64,000 nucleotides of DNA from positions 18,449 to 82,448 of the forward strand of contig JADZCN010000124.1 in the NCBI GenBank assembly GCA_020851565.1, read 5' to 3'. This stretch comes from Acidobacteriota bacterium (lineage in GTDB: Bacteria; Acidobacteriota; Vicinamibacteria; Vicinamibacterales; UBA2999). Positions 44,420 to 52,675 of the stretch are shown piece after piece (the stretch's first letter is position 1; every line of letters begins with the position of its first letter). The notes beneath the pieces were generated by a model. It was not told the DNA's origin. It saw only the letters and a list, made by a program, of their open reading frames with translations, and did no database searches. Both the position numbers and the translations under genes were made by a program.

Positions 44420-45657
44420 GCCTTGCCTGGATCTCGCTCATCGCGCTCGCCGTTGCCGTGACGCTCAGCATGTTCACGAAGGTGAACGTCGGCGTCGTCT
44501 CGCTGGCCTTCGCCTGGATCGTCGGCGTCTACCTGGGCGGGCTGCCGCTCGGGCAGGTGATCGGCACGTTCCCGGTGCAGCTGTTCCTGACGCTGGCGGG
44601 CGTGACGCTGCTCTTCGGCATGGCCAACGCCAACGGTACGCTGGGACGGCTGGCGGCGAGGGCGGTGCACATCTGCGGTGGAAACGCAGGGCTCATTCCC
44701 TTCATGTTCTTTGCGATCGCGCTGGGGCTCTCGACCATCGGGCCCGGCAACATCTCGACGGCCGCGATCCTCGCGCCGATGGGCATGGCGGTGGGCGCGC
44801 AGGCGGGCATCTCGCCGTTCCTGATGACGCTGATGGTGGGCAACGGCGCCCAGGCCGGGGCGCTTTCACCCTTCGCCCCGACTGGCGTCATCGTGAACGG
44901 CATCATGGAGCGCATCGGGCTGGGCGGCATGGAGTGGACCACCTATGCCAACAACCTGCTGGCGCACATTGCCATTACCTTCATCGCGTACTTCATCTTC
45001 GGCGGCGTGAAGCTGTTCCGCCGGCACGCCGACCATGTGGCGGATGTCGAGGCCACGAAGATCGAGCCGTTCCAGGCCGTGCACTGGCTGACGCTGGCGG
45101 TGCTCGCCGCCCTTGTCGTAGGCGTGGTCGCCTTCGACCTGCAGGTGGGCATGGCGGCGCTCACGGGCGCCGCCTTCCTCTCGCTCGTGAACGCGGCCGA
45201 CGAGAAAGAGGCCATCAGGAAGATGCCCTGGGGCGTGGTGCTGATGGTGTGCGGCGTCACGGTGCTGATCGGCGTGCTCGAGAAGACGCAGGGCATGGCG
45301 CTTTTCTCGGACCTGCTGGCGCGCGTGTCCTCGCCGTCCACGGTCACCGGCATCGTCGCGCTCGTCGTCGGCATCGTCTCGGTGTACAGCAGCACGTCCG
45401 GCGTGGTGCTCCCGGCGTTCCTGCCCACGGTGCCGGGCCTCGTGGAGCGCCTGGGCGGCGGCGATGCCATGGGGATCGCGTCGGCCATGATGGTCGGCGG
45501 CCACCTGGTGGATCTCTCCCCGCTCTCCACCATCGGTGCGCTCTGCATCGCCGCGCTCCCCGCGAGCGAGGACCCGAAGCGCCTCTTCAATCAGCTCCTG
45601 GCCTGGGGCCTCTCGATGACCGTCATCGGTGCGCTCATCTGCTGGGTGTTGTTCTAG
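44416..45657 (+). CDS. SLC13/MatC-like dicarboxylate or hydroxyacid transporter
   Basis: A 413-residue integral membrane protein with about 11 hydrophobic segments, starting in the dehydrogenase stop (ATGA 44416-44419). The pattern resembles ion-transporter superfamily MatC/C4-dicarboxylate carriers: an N-terminal VGVVSLAFAWIVGVYLGG region, GLSTIGPGNISTAAILAPMGMAVG as a substrate-binding re-entrant loop, and its inverted repeat YSSTSGVVLPAFLPTVPGL. Coupling to the hydroxyacid dehydrogenase suggests it imports lactate, glycolate or a related acid, which is inference. Confidence 0.82.
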   Translation: MSLAWISLIALAVAVTLSMFTKVNVGVVSLAFAWIVGVYLGGLPLGQVIGTFPVQLFLTLAGVTLLFGMANANGTLGRLAARAVHICGGNAGLIPFMFFAIALGLSTIGPGNISTAAILAPMGMAVGAQAGISPFLMTLMVGNGAQAGALSPFAPTGVIVNGIMERIGLGGMEWTTYANNLLAHIAITFIAYFIFGGVKLFRRHADHVADVEATKIEPFQAVHWLTLAVLAALVVGVVAFDLQVGMAALTGAAFLSLVNAADEKEAIRKMPWGVVLMVCGVTVLIGVLEKTQGMALFSDLLARVSSPSTVTGIVALVVGIVSVYSSTSGVVLPAFLPTVPGLVERLGGGDAMGIASAMMVGGHLVDLSPLSTIGALCIAALPASEDPKRLFNQLLAWGLSMTVIGALICWVLF

Positions 45658-45769
45658 GGGCTTGCGGCTTGGGGTCTTGGGGTCTTGGGGTCTTGGGGTC
45701 TTGAGGTCTTGAGGTCTGTGTTCCTTCGTGAGGTCTTCGTGCCCTTCGTGCCTTCGTGGTTTCGTCTTC
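45658..45769. repeat. Composite tandem repeat between convergent genes
   Basis: CTTGGGGT octamers (about six copies, 45660-45715) followed by CTTCGTG heptamers ending CCTTCGTGGTTTCGTCTTC. Same two-part order and orientation as 6810-6917, again filling the gap between two stop codons. Confidence 0.9.
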
Positions 45770-46546
45770 TCACGCGAACTTCGGGGGGCGGCCTTCCGTG
45801 AAGGCTCGCACGCCCTCGCGGAACTCCGCGCTCGCGTAGCACGCGGCGACGAGGTCGTCCGCGGCGCCCGGGGGCGGGCAGCGGTGCTCGCGCAGGCGCG
45901 CGAGCATCGCCTTGGTCGAGGTGACCGTGCTGGACGCGCGCCGGGTCAGCTCCTCGGCGAGGGTCAGCACCTCGCCGGCGAGCTGGTCGTGCGGGACCAC
46001 GCGCGTCGCCAGGCCGATGGCCAGCGCCTCTGATGCATCCACCAGTCGCGCGGTGAGGAGCAGCTCGCGCGCGCGGGCGGGGCCAACCGTGTCGGCCAGC
46101 CGCGCGAGGTTGGCCATCGACAGGCAGTTCCCCAGCGTGCGTGACATGGGCACGCCGAAGCGCGCGCGGTCCGAGCACAGGCGCAGGTCGCAGGCAAGCG
46201 CGATGAGGCAGCCGCCACCAACAGCAGGGCCGTCCACCTCGGCGATGGTCGGGACCGTCACGCGCTCCAGGCGATCCACCAGCGCGTCGAGCCGGTGCTC
46301 GTAGCGCACGCCATCGTCTCCCGACGAGAACCCGGCGAACTGCGCGATGTCGGTACCGGCCGCGAAGGCGCCGCCCGAACCGCGTATGATGAGCGCTCGG
46401 ATGCCCTCGTCTGCGTCCGCCTGCTGGCAGGCGTGCTCGAGCGCGTCGTACATCTCCCACGTCAGGGCGTTGCGCGCCTCGGGGCGCGTGAACGTGAGAA
46501 TCCCGATTGGTCCGCTGATGTCCCAGGCTACGTTGCTCGACGGCAT
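45770..46546 (-). CDS. Enoyl-CoA hydratase/isomerase family protein
   Basis: A 258-residue crotonase-fold protein: IGILTFTRPEARNALTWEMYDAL, the oxyanion segments IRGSGGAFAAGTDIAQF and EVDGPAVGGGCLIALACDLRL, and a C-terminal trimerisation part ending AFTEGRPPKF. It acts on acyl-CoA thioesters; the hydratase glutamates are not obvious, so isomerase or other crotonase chemistry is possible. Its ATG at 46546 lies inside the divergent CoA-transferase gene (29-base overlap), suggesting shared control of an acyl-CoA pathway. Confidence 0.85.
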   Translation of the reverse strand: MPSSNVAWDISGPIGILTFTRPEARNALTWEMYDALEHACQQADADEGIRALIIRGSGGAFAAGTDIAQFAGFSSGDDGVRYEHRLDALVDRLERVTVPTIAEVDGPAVGGGCLIALACDLRLCSDRARFGVPMSRTLGNCLSMANLARLADTVGPARARELLLTARLVDASEALAIGLATRVVPHDQLAGEVLTLAEELTRRASSTVTSTKAMLARLREHRCPPPGAADDLVAACYASAEFREGVRAFTEGRPPKFA

Positions 46547-47708
46547 AGTCGTTCTCGATGCGACCCAGGTGATGGCCGGGCCCTACTGCGCGATGTTACT
46601 TGCCGACATGGGCGCGCAGGTCATCAAAGTGGAGCCGCCGGACGGCGACTCCACACGGGCGATGGCGGGCGCGCGCGGCGGTGACAGTGCCGCGTTTGGC
46701 GCCGTGAACCGCGGCAAGCTCGGGGTCGTGCTCGACCTGGCGCAGGAGGCGGGCCGCGAGGTCTTCACGCGCCTGGCCCGATCCTCGGACGTCCTGATCG
46801 AGAACTTCCGGCCCGGCGTGATGGCCAGGCTCGGGCTCGACTACCCGCGCCTGTCGGCAGAGAACCCGCGCCTCATCTATGCGTCCATCTCCGGCTTCGG
46901 CCAGACGGGACCGTTCGCGTCGAAAGGCGGCTTCGATCTCGTCGCGCAGGGCATGTCCGGCATCATGTCGGTGACCGGCGAGCCGGAGGGCCCGCCGGTG
47001 AAGGCGGGCGTGCCCCTGACGGATCTGGGTGCCGGCCTGTTCGCGCTCGCGGGCATCCTGGCGGCGCTCCACTGGCGGCACACCTCCGGCCGCGGCCAGC
47101 ACATCGACACGTCGCTCTTCGAGGCGGGCCTCGCGCTCTCGGTGTGGGAGGCCACGGAGTACTTCTCGGGTCGCGGTATCCCGCAGCGGCTGGGATCCGC
47201 GCACCGGATGGTGGCGCCGTACCAGGCCTTCCGCTGCGCGGATGGCTACATCAACGTCGGCGCGGCCAACGACCGGACCTTCGCGCGGTTCGCCGGGCTG
47301 CTGGGGCACGCCGACTGGACGTCGGACGAACGATTCCGGAGCGCGACCGCGCGGGTGGCAAACCGCGACGCGCTCGCCGGGCTCATCGAGGCCGTCACCT
47401 GCACGGAATCCCGGGCCACGTGGCTGGCGCGGCTCGACCAGGCCGGCGTGCCGTGCGGCCCCATCCTGGACTACGCGGAAGCCTTCGCGCACCCGCAGGC
47501 GGCAGCGCGCGAGATGAGCGTGAGCGTCGATCACCCCATCCTTGGGCCGATGCGGGCCATCGGCACACCTCTCAAGCTGTCAGCCACGCCCCTGGATCCA
47601 CATCGTCGCGCCCCGATGCTTGGCGAGCACACCGACGAGGTGCTGGCGGCCGCCGGCTTCAGCCAGGACGAGATCGAGCAGCTGCGCGCGGCGGGGGCCG
47701 CAAGGTAG
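46518..47708 (+). CDS. Family III CoA-transferase (CaiB/BaiF type)
   Basis: The ATG at 46518 gives 396 residues; the family core starts at DGIVVLDATQVMAGPYCAMLLADMGAQVIKVE. The catalytic Asp is D169 in VPLTDLGAG, the same number as in formyl-CoA transferase. SGFGQTGPFASKGGFDLVAQGMSGIM is the CoA loop. It moves CoA between carboxylic acids; the exact acids are unknown. It is divergent from, and overlaps by 29 bases at the 5' end, the enoyl-CoA hydratase gene, so the two likely belong to one degradative route. Confidence 0.9.
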   Translation: MSQATLLDGIVVLDATQVMAGPYCAMLLADMGAQVIKVEPPDGDSTRAMAGARGGDSAAFGAVNRGKLGVVLDLAQEAGREVFTRLARSSDVLIENFRPGVMARLGLDYPRLSAENPRLIYASISGFGQTGPFASKGGFDLVAQGMSGIMSVTGEPEGPPVKAGVPLTDLGAGLFALAGILAALHWRHTSGRGQHIDTSLFEAGLALSVWEATEYFSGRGIPQRLGSAHRMVAPYQAFRCADGYINVGAANDRTFARFAGLLGHADWTSDERFRSATARVANRDALAGLIEAVTCTESRATWLARLDQAGVPCGPILDYAEAFAHPQAAAREMSVSVDHPILGPMRAIGTPLKLSATPLDPHRRAPMLGEHTDEVLAAAGFSQDEIEQLRAAGAAR

Positions 47709-47955
47709 GCGGCCCTTCGCGTGGGCGGTGCTTCGCACCGTGGGCGGCTTCGCCGCGATGGCAGCCCCTTCGGGGCCGTGGGTCTTCGGTGGGACGCGAT
47801 TCCGCACGCCCGAGCCGGGCACACGCGCCGGAGGCGCGCCCGCCGCGCGAGAGCGCGGCCCACCGAGCGGCGCCAGCCGCGAGGCCCACCCCGCCGCAGG
47901 CAGGGCCCACCGCGCGAAGCGCGGCCCACCGAGCGGCGTCAGCCGCGAGGCCCCG
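47709..47955. repeat. Tandem mini-hairpin array with TTC loops then GAA/GNNA loops
   Basis: Perfect short hairpins lie one after another: CGGTGC-TTC-GCACCG (47726-47740), GCGGC-TTC-GCCGC (47744-47756), GCCCC-TTC-GGGGC (47764-47776), then CCGCGC-GAGA-GCGCGG (47843-47858), GCGGC-GCCA-GCCGC (47867-47880), CCGCGC-GAA-GCGCGG (47910-47924) and GCGGC-GTCA-GCCGC (47933-47946). Spacers are mostly GCCCACC-like. The first half has TTC loops and the second half the complementary GAA type, and the array lies between two convergent genes, so it could terminate transcription from both sides. Confidence 0.85.
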
Positions 47956-48894
47956 TCAGTCCTCGACCCGCACCGTGTCCCGCCCGGCGTGCTTGGCGGC
48001 ATAGAGCCGCCGGTCGGCAACGGCGATTAACGCGTCGGGCGTGTCCGCGTCCTCGATCGGCACCGACACGCCGATGCTGAGCGTCACCGGGATCCGCAAG
48101 TCCTGTCCGGCGACCACGCACGGTGACTTCGCGAGGGCCGCGCGGACGCGCTCCATCGCGATGGCCGCCTCGCGGCGCCCGGTTTCCGGCATCAGGATGG
48201 CGAACTCCTCCCCGCCGAAACGCGCCACGCGGTCCAGCCGGCGCAGGGTGGCTTCGAGCACCTGGCCGACGTGCCGGATCACCTGGTCCCCGACGGGATG
48301 CCCGTACGTGTCGTTCACGCGCTTGAAGTAATCGATGTCCGCGAGCCCGAGCGAGAAGGGCCGCTTGAACCGGACCGCGCGCAGCCACTCGTTCTGCAGC
48401 AGGCTCTGCAGCTCGCGCCGGTTCAGCAGGCCCGTGAGCTCGTCACGCAGGGCCGCCTCGCGCAGCTGGCGGAGCGTCGTGCCCAGCTTCACCGCGTAGC
48501 GCACGGTGCGCTCGAGCAGCCGCGGGTTGAGCTCCGACTTCAGCAGGAAGTCCGCCGCGCCGGCCTCGGCCGCGGCAAGGTCGACGTCCTCCTTGTCGTC
48601 CACCGTCATCATGATGATGGGCGTATCGATGCTGAGCCGCCGCGCCTCCCGGATCATGTCGATGCCGGTGCCACGATCCAGCTTGTGGTCGAGCAGGCAG
48701 ACCGCGAACCCGTTGCTGGTCAGCTTGGCCAGGCCCTCGTCGTACGTGTCCGCGAACTCGCACACGTAGGACGCGTGGCGGAAGCCTCCGACCAGGTGCT
48801 CGACCACGCGGTGCTGCAGCGGGTCGTCGTCGATGCACAGCAGCCGTGGCGTCGGCCCGCCGGTCGGAAGCATGGTGCCAGGAGCGGTGGCCAT
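47956..48894 (-). CDS. Response-regulator diguanylate cyclase
   Basis: A 312-residue protein with an N-terminal receiver domain (LLCIDDDPLQHRVVEHL; phospho-acceptor Asp in CLLDHKLDRGTG; switch Lys in FLLKSELN) and a C-terminal GGDEF domain with the GGEEF active site (RVARFGGEEFAILMPE) and substrate motifs LTGLLNRRELQSLLQ and DIDYFKRVNDTYGHPVGD. It should make cyclic di-GMP in response to a histidine kinase, which is not in the window. No RxxD inhibitory site is seen just before GGEEF. Its start abuts the citrate synthase stop (TAG-ATG). Confidence 0.93.
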   Translation of the reverse strand: MATAPGTMLPTGGPTPRLLCIDDDPLQHRVVEHLVGGFRHASYVCEFADTYDEGLAKLTSNGFAVCLLDHKLDRGTGIDMIREARRLSIDTPIIMMTVDDKEDVDLAAAEAGAADFLLKSELNPRLLERTVRYAVKLGTTLRQLREAALRDELTGLLNRRELQSLLQNEWLRAVRFKRPFSLGLADIDYFKRVNDTYGHPVGDQVIRHVGQVLEATLRRLDRVARFGGEEFAILMPETGRREAAIAMERVRAALAKSPCVVAGQDLRIPVTLSIGVSVPIEDADTPDALIAVADRRLYAAKHAGRDTVRVED

Positions 48895-50034
48895 CTAGCG
48901 CTGGTCCACGGGCATCCACGTCTGCGGATAGGCCGGCCCCGTGTACTCGGCCCGCGGCCGGATGAGACGGTTGTTGGACAGCTGCTCGAGCACGTGCGCC
49001 GTCCACCCGGAAATGCGGCTCACGGCGAAGATGGGCGTGTAGAGGTCGATGGCGATGCCCATGGTGTAGTACGTCGACGCCGAGTAGAAATCGACGTTCG
49101 GGAAGAGCTTCTTCTCCCCCTTCACCAGCGCCTCGATGCGCTCGGACATCTCGAACCACCGCGTGTTGCCCGCCTGCTGCCCGAGCTGCGTCGACATCTG
49201 CCGGAGGTGCGTGGCGCGCGGGTCCTCGGTGTGGTACACGCGGTGGCCGAACCCCGGGATCTTCTCCTTCCGCGCGAGCTTGCCCTTCACGTAGGCGTCG
49301 ATGCGCTCGGGCGGCGCGTCCTGGCCGATCTCGATGAGCATCTTCATCACCTCCGCATTGGCGCCGCCGTGCAGCGGGCCCTTCAGCGTGCCGATGCCGG
49401 CGACGATGGCGGAGTGGATGTCGGTGAGGGTGGCGGCCGCCACGCGGGCCGCGAAGGTGGAGGCGTTCAGCTCGTGATCCGCGTGCAGCGTGAGCGCGAT
49501 GTCCATCGCCCGCACCGCCGTCGGGTTGGGCCGCGTGCCGAAGAGCATGTAGAGGAAGTTCGCCGCGTGCCCCATCGCCGGGTCCGGGGCGATGGGCCCG
49601 CCGCCCTGCTGCATGCGGCCCCACGTGGCCACCAGGCTCGCGATCTGCCCCGTGAGCCTGACGGCCTTGCGGTAGGACGCCGCCGGCGAGTTGTCGTGCG
49701 CGTCCGGATCGTAGTGCCCCAGCGCCGAGGTGAGCGTCCGCAGCGCGTCCATGCCGTCGGAGGGCGGCAGCATCTTCATCAGCCGCAAGATCGACTCGGG
49801 CAGCGGCCGCGCGGCCGCCAGCTGCGACTGCAGGTCGCCTAGCTCCGCGCGGCCCGGCAGCCGGCCGTGCCACAGGAGGAAGCAGGTCTCCTCGAAGGTC
49901 GCGTGCCGCGCCAGGTCGTGGATGTCGTAGCCGCAGTAGGCCAGGACACCGCGATCGCCATCGAGGAAGCAGATGCGCGACGAGGTGGCGACGATGTCTT
50001 CGAGGCCAGCCTTGGCCTTTGCATCGGGGGACAT
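48895..50034 (-). CDS. gltA: Citrate synthase
   Basis: A 379-residue hexamer/dimer-type citrate synthase: GVLAYCGYDIHDLA near the N-terminus, catalytic His segments GPLHGGANAEV and IPGFGHRVYHTEDPRA, and the active Asp region NVDFYSASTYYTMGI. It condenses oxaloacetate with acetyl-CoA; a 2-methylcitrate synthase role cannot be excluded. It has no strong Shine-Dalgarno. The diguanylate cyclase follows with no gap, so the two may be cotranscribed. Confidence 0.9.
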   Translation of the reverse strand: MSPDAKAKAGLEDIVATSSRICFLDGDRGVLAYCGYDIHDLARHATFEETCFLLWHGRLPGRAELGDLQSQLAAARPLPESILRLMKMLPPSDGMDALRTLTSALGHYDPDAHDNSPAASYRKAVRLTGQIASLVATWGRMQQGGGPIAPDPAMGHAANFLYMLFGTRPNPTAVRAMDIALTLHADHELNASTFAARVAAATLTDIHSAIVAGIGTLKGPLHGGANAEVMKMLIEIGQDAPPERIDAYVKGKLARKEKIPGFGHRVYHTEDPRATHLRQMSTQLGQQAGNTRWFEMSERIEALVKGEKKLFPNVDFYSASTYYTMGIAIDLYTPIFAVSRISGWTAHVLEQLSNNRLIRPRAEYTGPAYPQTWMPVDQR

Positions 50035-50112
50035 GGGGGGATCTTAACAGGCCAGAACCAAGGTTCTCGGGTTCGGGGGCCGCTCGCCGGCGACCGCGCG
50101 CACAAATGAGAA

Positions 50113-50132
50113 GGGCGGCCGCAAGGCCGCCC
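50113..50132 (-). terminator. Hairpin downstream of the BcsA-like glycosyltransferase
   Basis: A perfect 8-bp stem GGGCGGCC / GGCCGCCC with a GCAA loop on the plus strand (TTGC on the minus strand). Read on the minus strand the stem is followed by TTCTCATTTG, a weak U-tract, so it can terminate transcription of the gene at 50205-51701. Confidence 0.6.
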
Positions 50133-50149
50133 TGGTTCCCGTCGCGATG

Positions 50150-50204
50150 CCGTCCCGTACTCGCTCGACTCCCGACTCCCGGTTCCCGACCCCCGACGCG
50201 ATCC
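50150..50204. repeat. Heptamer tandem repeat (CCCGACT)
   Basis: Four to five degenerate units (CTCCCGACTCCCGGTTCCCGACC type) between the terminator hairpin and the glycosyltransferase stop, of the same kind as the heptamer array at 4183-4248. Confidence 0.65.
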
Positions 50205-51701
50205 CTACGCTTCCTTCCCCTGCGCCACCGGCACCACCGTGTCGCCGCCGAACTGCTGGAAGAGGGAGAGCAGGCCCGTGTAGAGGAAGCCCACCTGGAA
50301 GAGCATCAGGAACGGCACCGTTCCGTAGATGCCGTTGGCCAGCGCGTAGAAGAGCGTGGCCGTGAAGTAGAGGCCCAGCGCCACCTCGATGAGCGGCTGG
50401 ATGGCCACCGACTGGCGGTACTTCTTCGTCGCCCAGTCGTCCGCGCGGCCTTCGACGCCGTACTTCGGCGTGCGTGCGAAATCGCTCGGCTTGTGGAACA
50501 GCGCCTCGAACACGGCCTTCGTGTTGTTCACGGCCAGGCCGATGCCGATGGACATGAGCAGCGGCAGGTACTTGAGCCGGTCGGTCCACGTCTGCGGGTA
50601 GAGCTCCCGCTGGCACACCATGTAGAAGTTCGCCACCGACGCCGTCGCCGCCAGGAACAGCGGGATGTCGATGAGCATCATCTCGTACCACCCCATGTTG
50701 TAGCGGATGATCATCGAGGGCGCCATCAGCACCGACAGCACGCACATCAGCGGGTAGTTCAGGTTGGCCGACAGGTGGAAGAACGCCTCGGCCTTCACCT
50801 TGGCCGGCTGGCTCGACCGGAGGATGCGCGGCATGAGCTTGAGGAAGGTCTGGATGGAGCCCTTCGCCCAGCGGTGCTGCTGGCTCTTGAACGCGTTCAT
50901 CTCCACGGGCAGCTCGGCCGGGGCCACGTGATCCGCCACGAACACGAACTGCCAGCCCTTGAGCTGAGTCCGGTAGCTGAGATCCAGGTCCTCGGTGAGC
51001 GTGTCGTGCTGCCAGCCGCCGCCGTCGGCGATGGCCTCGCGGCGCCAGATGCCGGCCGTGCCGTTGAAGTTGAAGAAGCAGCCGCCGCGGTTGCGCGAGC
51101 CGTGCTCCAGCACGAAGTGCGCGTCGAGCAGGATGCTCTGGATCTTCGTCAGGAGCGAGTACTCCTGGTTGATGTGTCCCCAGCGCGCCTGCACCATCGC
51201 CACCTTCGGATCGGTGAAGTAGTGCACGGTGCGCATCAGGAAGTCCGGCTCGGGCATGAAGTCGGCGTCGAAAATGGCGACGAAGCGCCCGCGGGCGACC
51301 TTCAGTCCCTCGTCCAGTGCGCCCGCCTTGAAGCCCGTGCGATCCGTCCGGTGGAGGTACTTGATGTCCACGCCCTGCGCCGCGTGCCGGCGCACGGCCA
51401 ACTCCGCGATCTCCCGGGTCTCGTCCGTCGAGTCGTCCAGGACCTGGATTTCGAGCAGCTCCCGCGGGTAGTCGATCCGGCAGACCGCGTCCACCAGCCG
51501 ATCCACGACGTACATCTCGTTGAAGAGCGGGAGCTGGATGGTGACCGGCGGGAGCGAGTCGAAGCGGGCCTTCGGGACCGGCTGGTCGTCCTTGTGCTTC
51601 ATGTACAGGTAGACCAGGTAGTACCGGTGCCACCCGTAGACCGCGAGGATGAGCAGTACGAAGAAGTACGATGCGAGGATGAAAGTTTCGATCGGCGTCA
51701 T
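50205..51701 (-). CDS. BcsA-like family-2 glycosyltransferase, membrane
   Basis: A 498-residue processive-type GT-A enzyme: one N-terminal helix (FILASYFFVLLILAVYGW), the donor and metal Asps in VLDDSTDET, FDADFMPEPDFL and TEDLDLSYR, and the product-binding QQHRWAKG motif, then four to five C-terminal helices. This set is the signature of cellulose/hyaluronan/beta-glucan synthases, but no PilZ domain or BcsB partner is present, so the polymer is unknown. A good promoter lies just upstream (51738-51765). Confidence 0.9.
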   Translation of the reverse strand: MTPIETFILASYFFVLLILAVYGWHRYYLVYLYMKHKDDQPVPKARFDSLPPVTIQLPLFNEMYVVDRLVDAVCRIDYPRELLEIQVLDDSTDETREIAELAVRRHAAQGVDIKYLHRTDRTGFKAGALDEGLKVARGRFVAIFDADFMPEPDFLMRTVHYFTDPKVAMVQARWGHINQEYSLLTKIQSILLDAHFVLEHGSRNRGGCFFNFNGTAGIWRREAIADGGGWQHDTLTEDLDLSYRTQLKGWQFVFVADHVAPAELPVEMNAFKSQQHRWAKGSIQTFLKLMPRILRSSQPAKVKAEAFFHLSANLNYPLMCVLSVLMAPSMIIRYNMGWYEMMLIDIPLFLAATASVANFYMVCQRELYPQTWTDRLKYLPLLMSIGIGLAVNNTKAVFEALFHKPSDFARTPKYGVEGRADDWATKKYRQSVAIQPLIEVALGLYFTATLFYALANGIYGTVPFLMLFQVGFLYTGLLSLFQQFGGDTVVPVAQGKEA

Positions 51702-51737
51702 GCTAGACCCGGTTCAGGCGACCCAGCGCAAACCCTC

Positions 51738-51765
51738 ATTGTATCCCTGGTTCTCGTAAAGTCAA
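51738..51765 (-). promoter_or_regulatory. Sigma-70 promoter of the BcsA-like gene
   Basis: On the minus strand TTGACT (51765-51760) and TACAAT (51743-51738) are separated by 16 bases. Transcription would start near 51731, about 30 bases before the ATG. This is the clearest sigma-70-type promoter in the window. Confidence 0.75.
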
Positions 51766-51789
51766 CAAAACACGGATGATACAGGACCC

Positions 51790-52545
51790 ATGAGCCCAGA
51801 CGAGATTCGCATCCTCCTCGACCAGGTCCGCGAAGGCACCCGGCCGACCGCCGAGGCGCACCGCGCGCTCGTGGCCGCCCTGCGCGCCGCGCCGCTCGGC
51901 GACCTCGGCTTCGCCAAGGTCGACCATCACCGCGCCACGCGCCAGGGCTTCCCCGAAGTGGTGCTGGGGCTCGGCAAGACGCCGGACCAGATCGCGTCCA
52001 TTGCCGCCGCCATCGCGGGGCGGGGCCACCCGCTCCTGGTCACCCGCGCAGATGAGGCGGCCTGGCAGGCGGTCCATGCCCTGCTGCCGGAGGCAGAGTA
52101 CCACCAGCAGGCCCGCGCCATCACGCTGAAACGCGAAGTGCCGCGGGGACGCGGCGCCGTCGCCGTGGCCTCGGCGGGGACCTCCGACATCCCGGTGGCG
52201 GAGGAGGCGGCCATCACGGCGGAGCTAATGGGCAACGACGTGGTCCGCCTGTACGACGTCGGCGTCGCCGGCATCCACCGCATCCTCCGCGAGCGCGAGC
52301 GCCTCGAATCGGCACGGGTCATCGTCGTCGTGGCCGGGATGGAAGGCGCGCTGCCGAGCGTGGTCGCGGGGATGGTGGACGTCCCCGTCATCGCGGTCCC
52401 AACCAGCGTCGGTTACGGCGCCAGCTTCGGGGGCATCGCGGCACTGCTGGGCATGCTGAACTCGTGCGCCAACGGCGTGTCGGTGGTGAACATCGACAAC
52501 GGCTTCGGCGCAGGCTGCATCGCGAGTATGATCAATCACTTGTAG
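51790..52545 (+). CDS. larB: Nickel pincer cofactor biosynthesis protein LarB
   Basis: A 251-residue protein related to PurE/AIR carboxylases, with the LarB core [41 protein letters not shown], then [67 protein letters not shown]. LarB carboxylates and hydrolyses nicotinic acid adenine dinucleotide in the first step of the nickel-pincer cofactor used by lactate racemase and relatives. larC and larE are not in the window. It is divergent from the BcsA-like gene. Confidence 0.93.
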   Translation: MSPDEIRILLDQVREGTRPTAEAHRALVAALRAAPLGDLGFAKVDHHRATRQGFPEVVLGLGKTPDQIASIAAAIAGRGHPLLVTRADEAAWQAVHALLPEAEYHQQARAITLKREVPRGRGAVAVASAGTSDIPVAEEAAITAELMGNDVVRLYDVGVAGIHRILRERERLESARVIVVVAGMEGALPSVVAGMVDVPVIAVPTSVGYGASFGGIAALLGMLNSCANGVSVVNIDNGFGAGCIASMINHL

Positions 52546-52675
52546 GTGCCCCTTCGGGGCGTGGGCCGGCCTGCGGTAGGATCATACCGAGCATAGCGAG
52601 GCCTACCGCGCGAGCGCGGCCCTTACCGAGCGAAGCGGGGCCCACCCCGGCCCACCGCGCGAAGCGCGGCCCTGT
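52546..52675. repeat. Tandem mini-hairpin array before mutS2
   Basis: GCCCC-TTC-GGGGC (52548-52560) right after the larB stop, CGGTA...TACCG (52574-52589), CCGCGC-GA-GCGCGG (52606-52619) and CCGCGC-GAA-GCGCGG (52655-52669), with CCGAGC-ATA-GCGAGG and CCGAGC-GAA-GCGGGG variants between. GCGGTAGG and CCTACCGC (52573-52580, 52602-52609) can also pair around them. Same family as 47709-47955. The last hairpin ends 6 bases before the mutS2 ATG, which has no Shine-Dalgarno. Confidence 0.85.
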
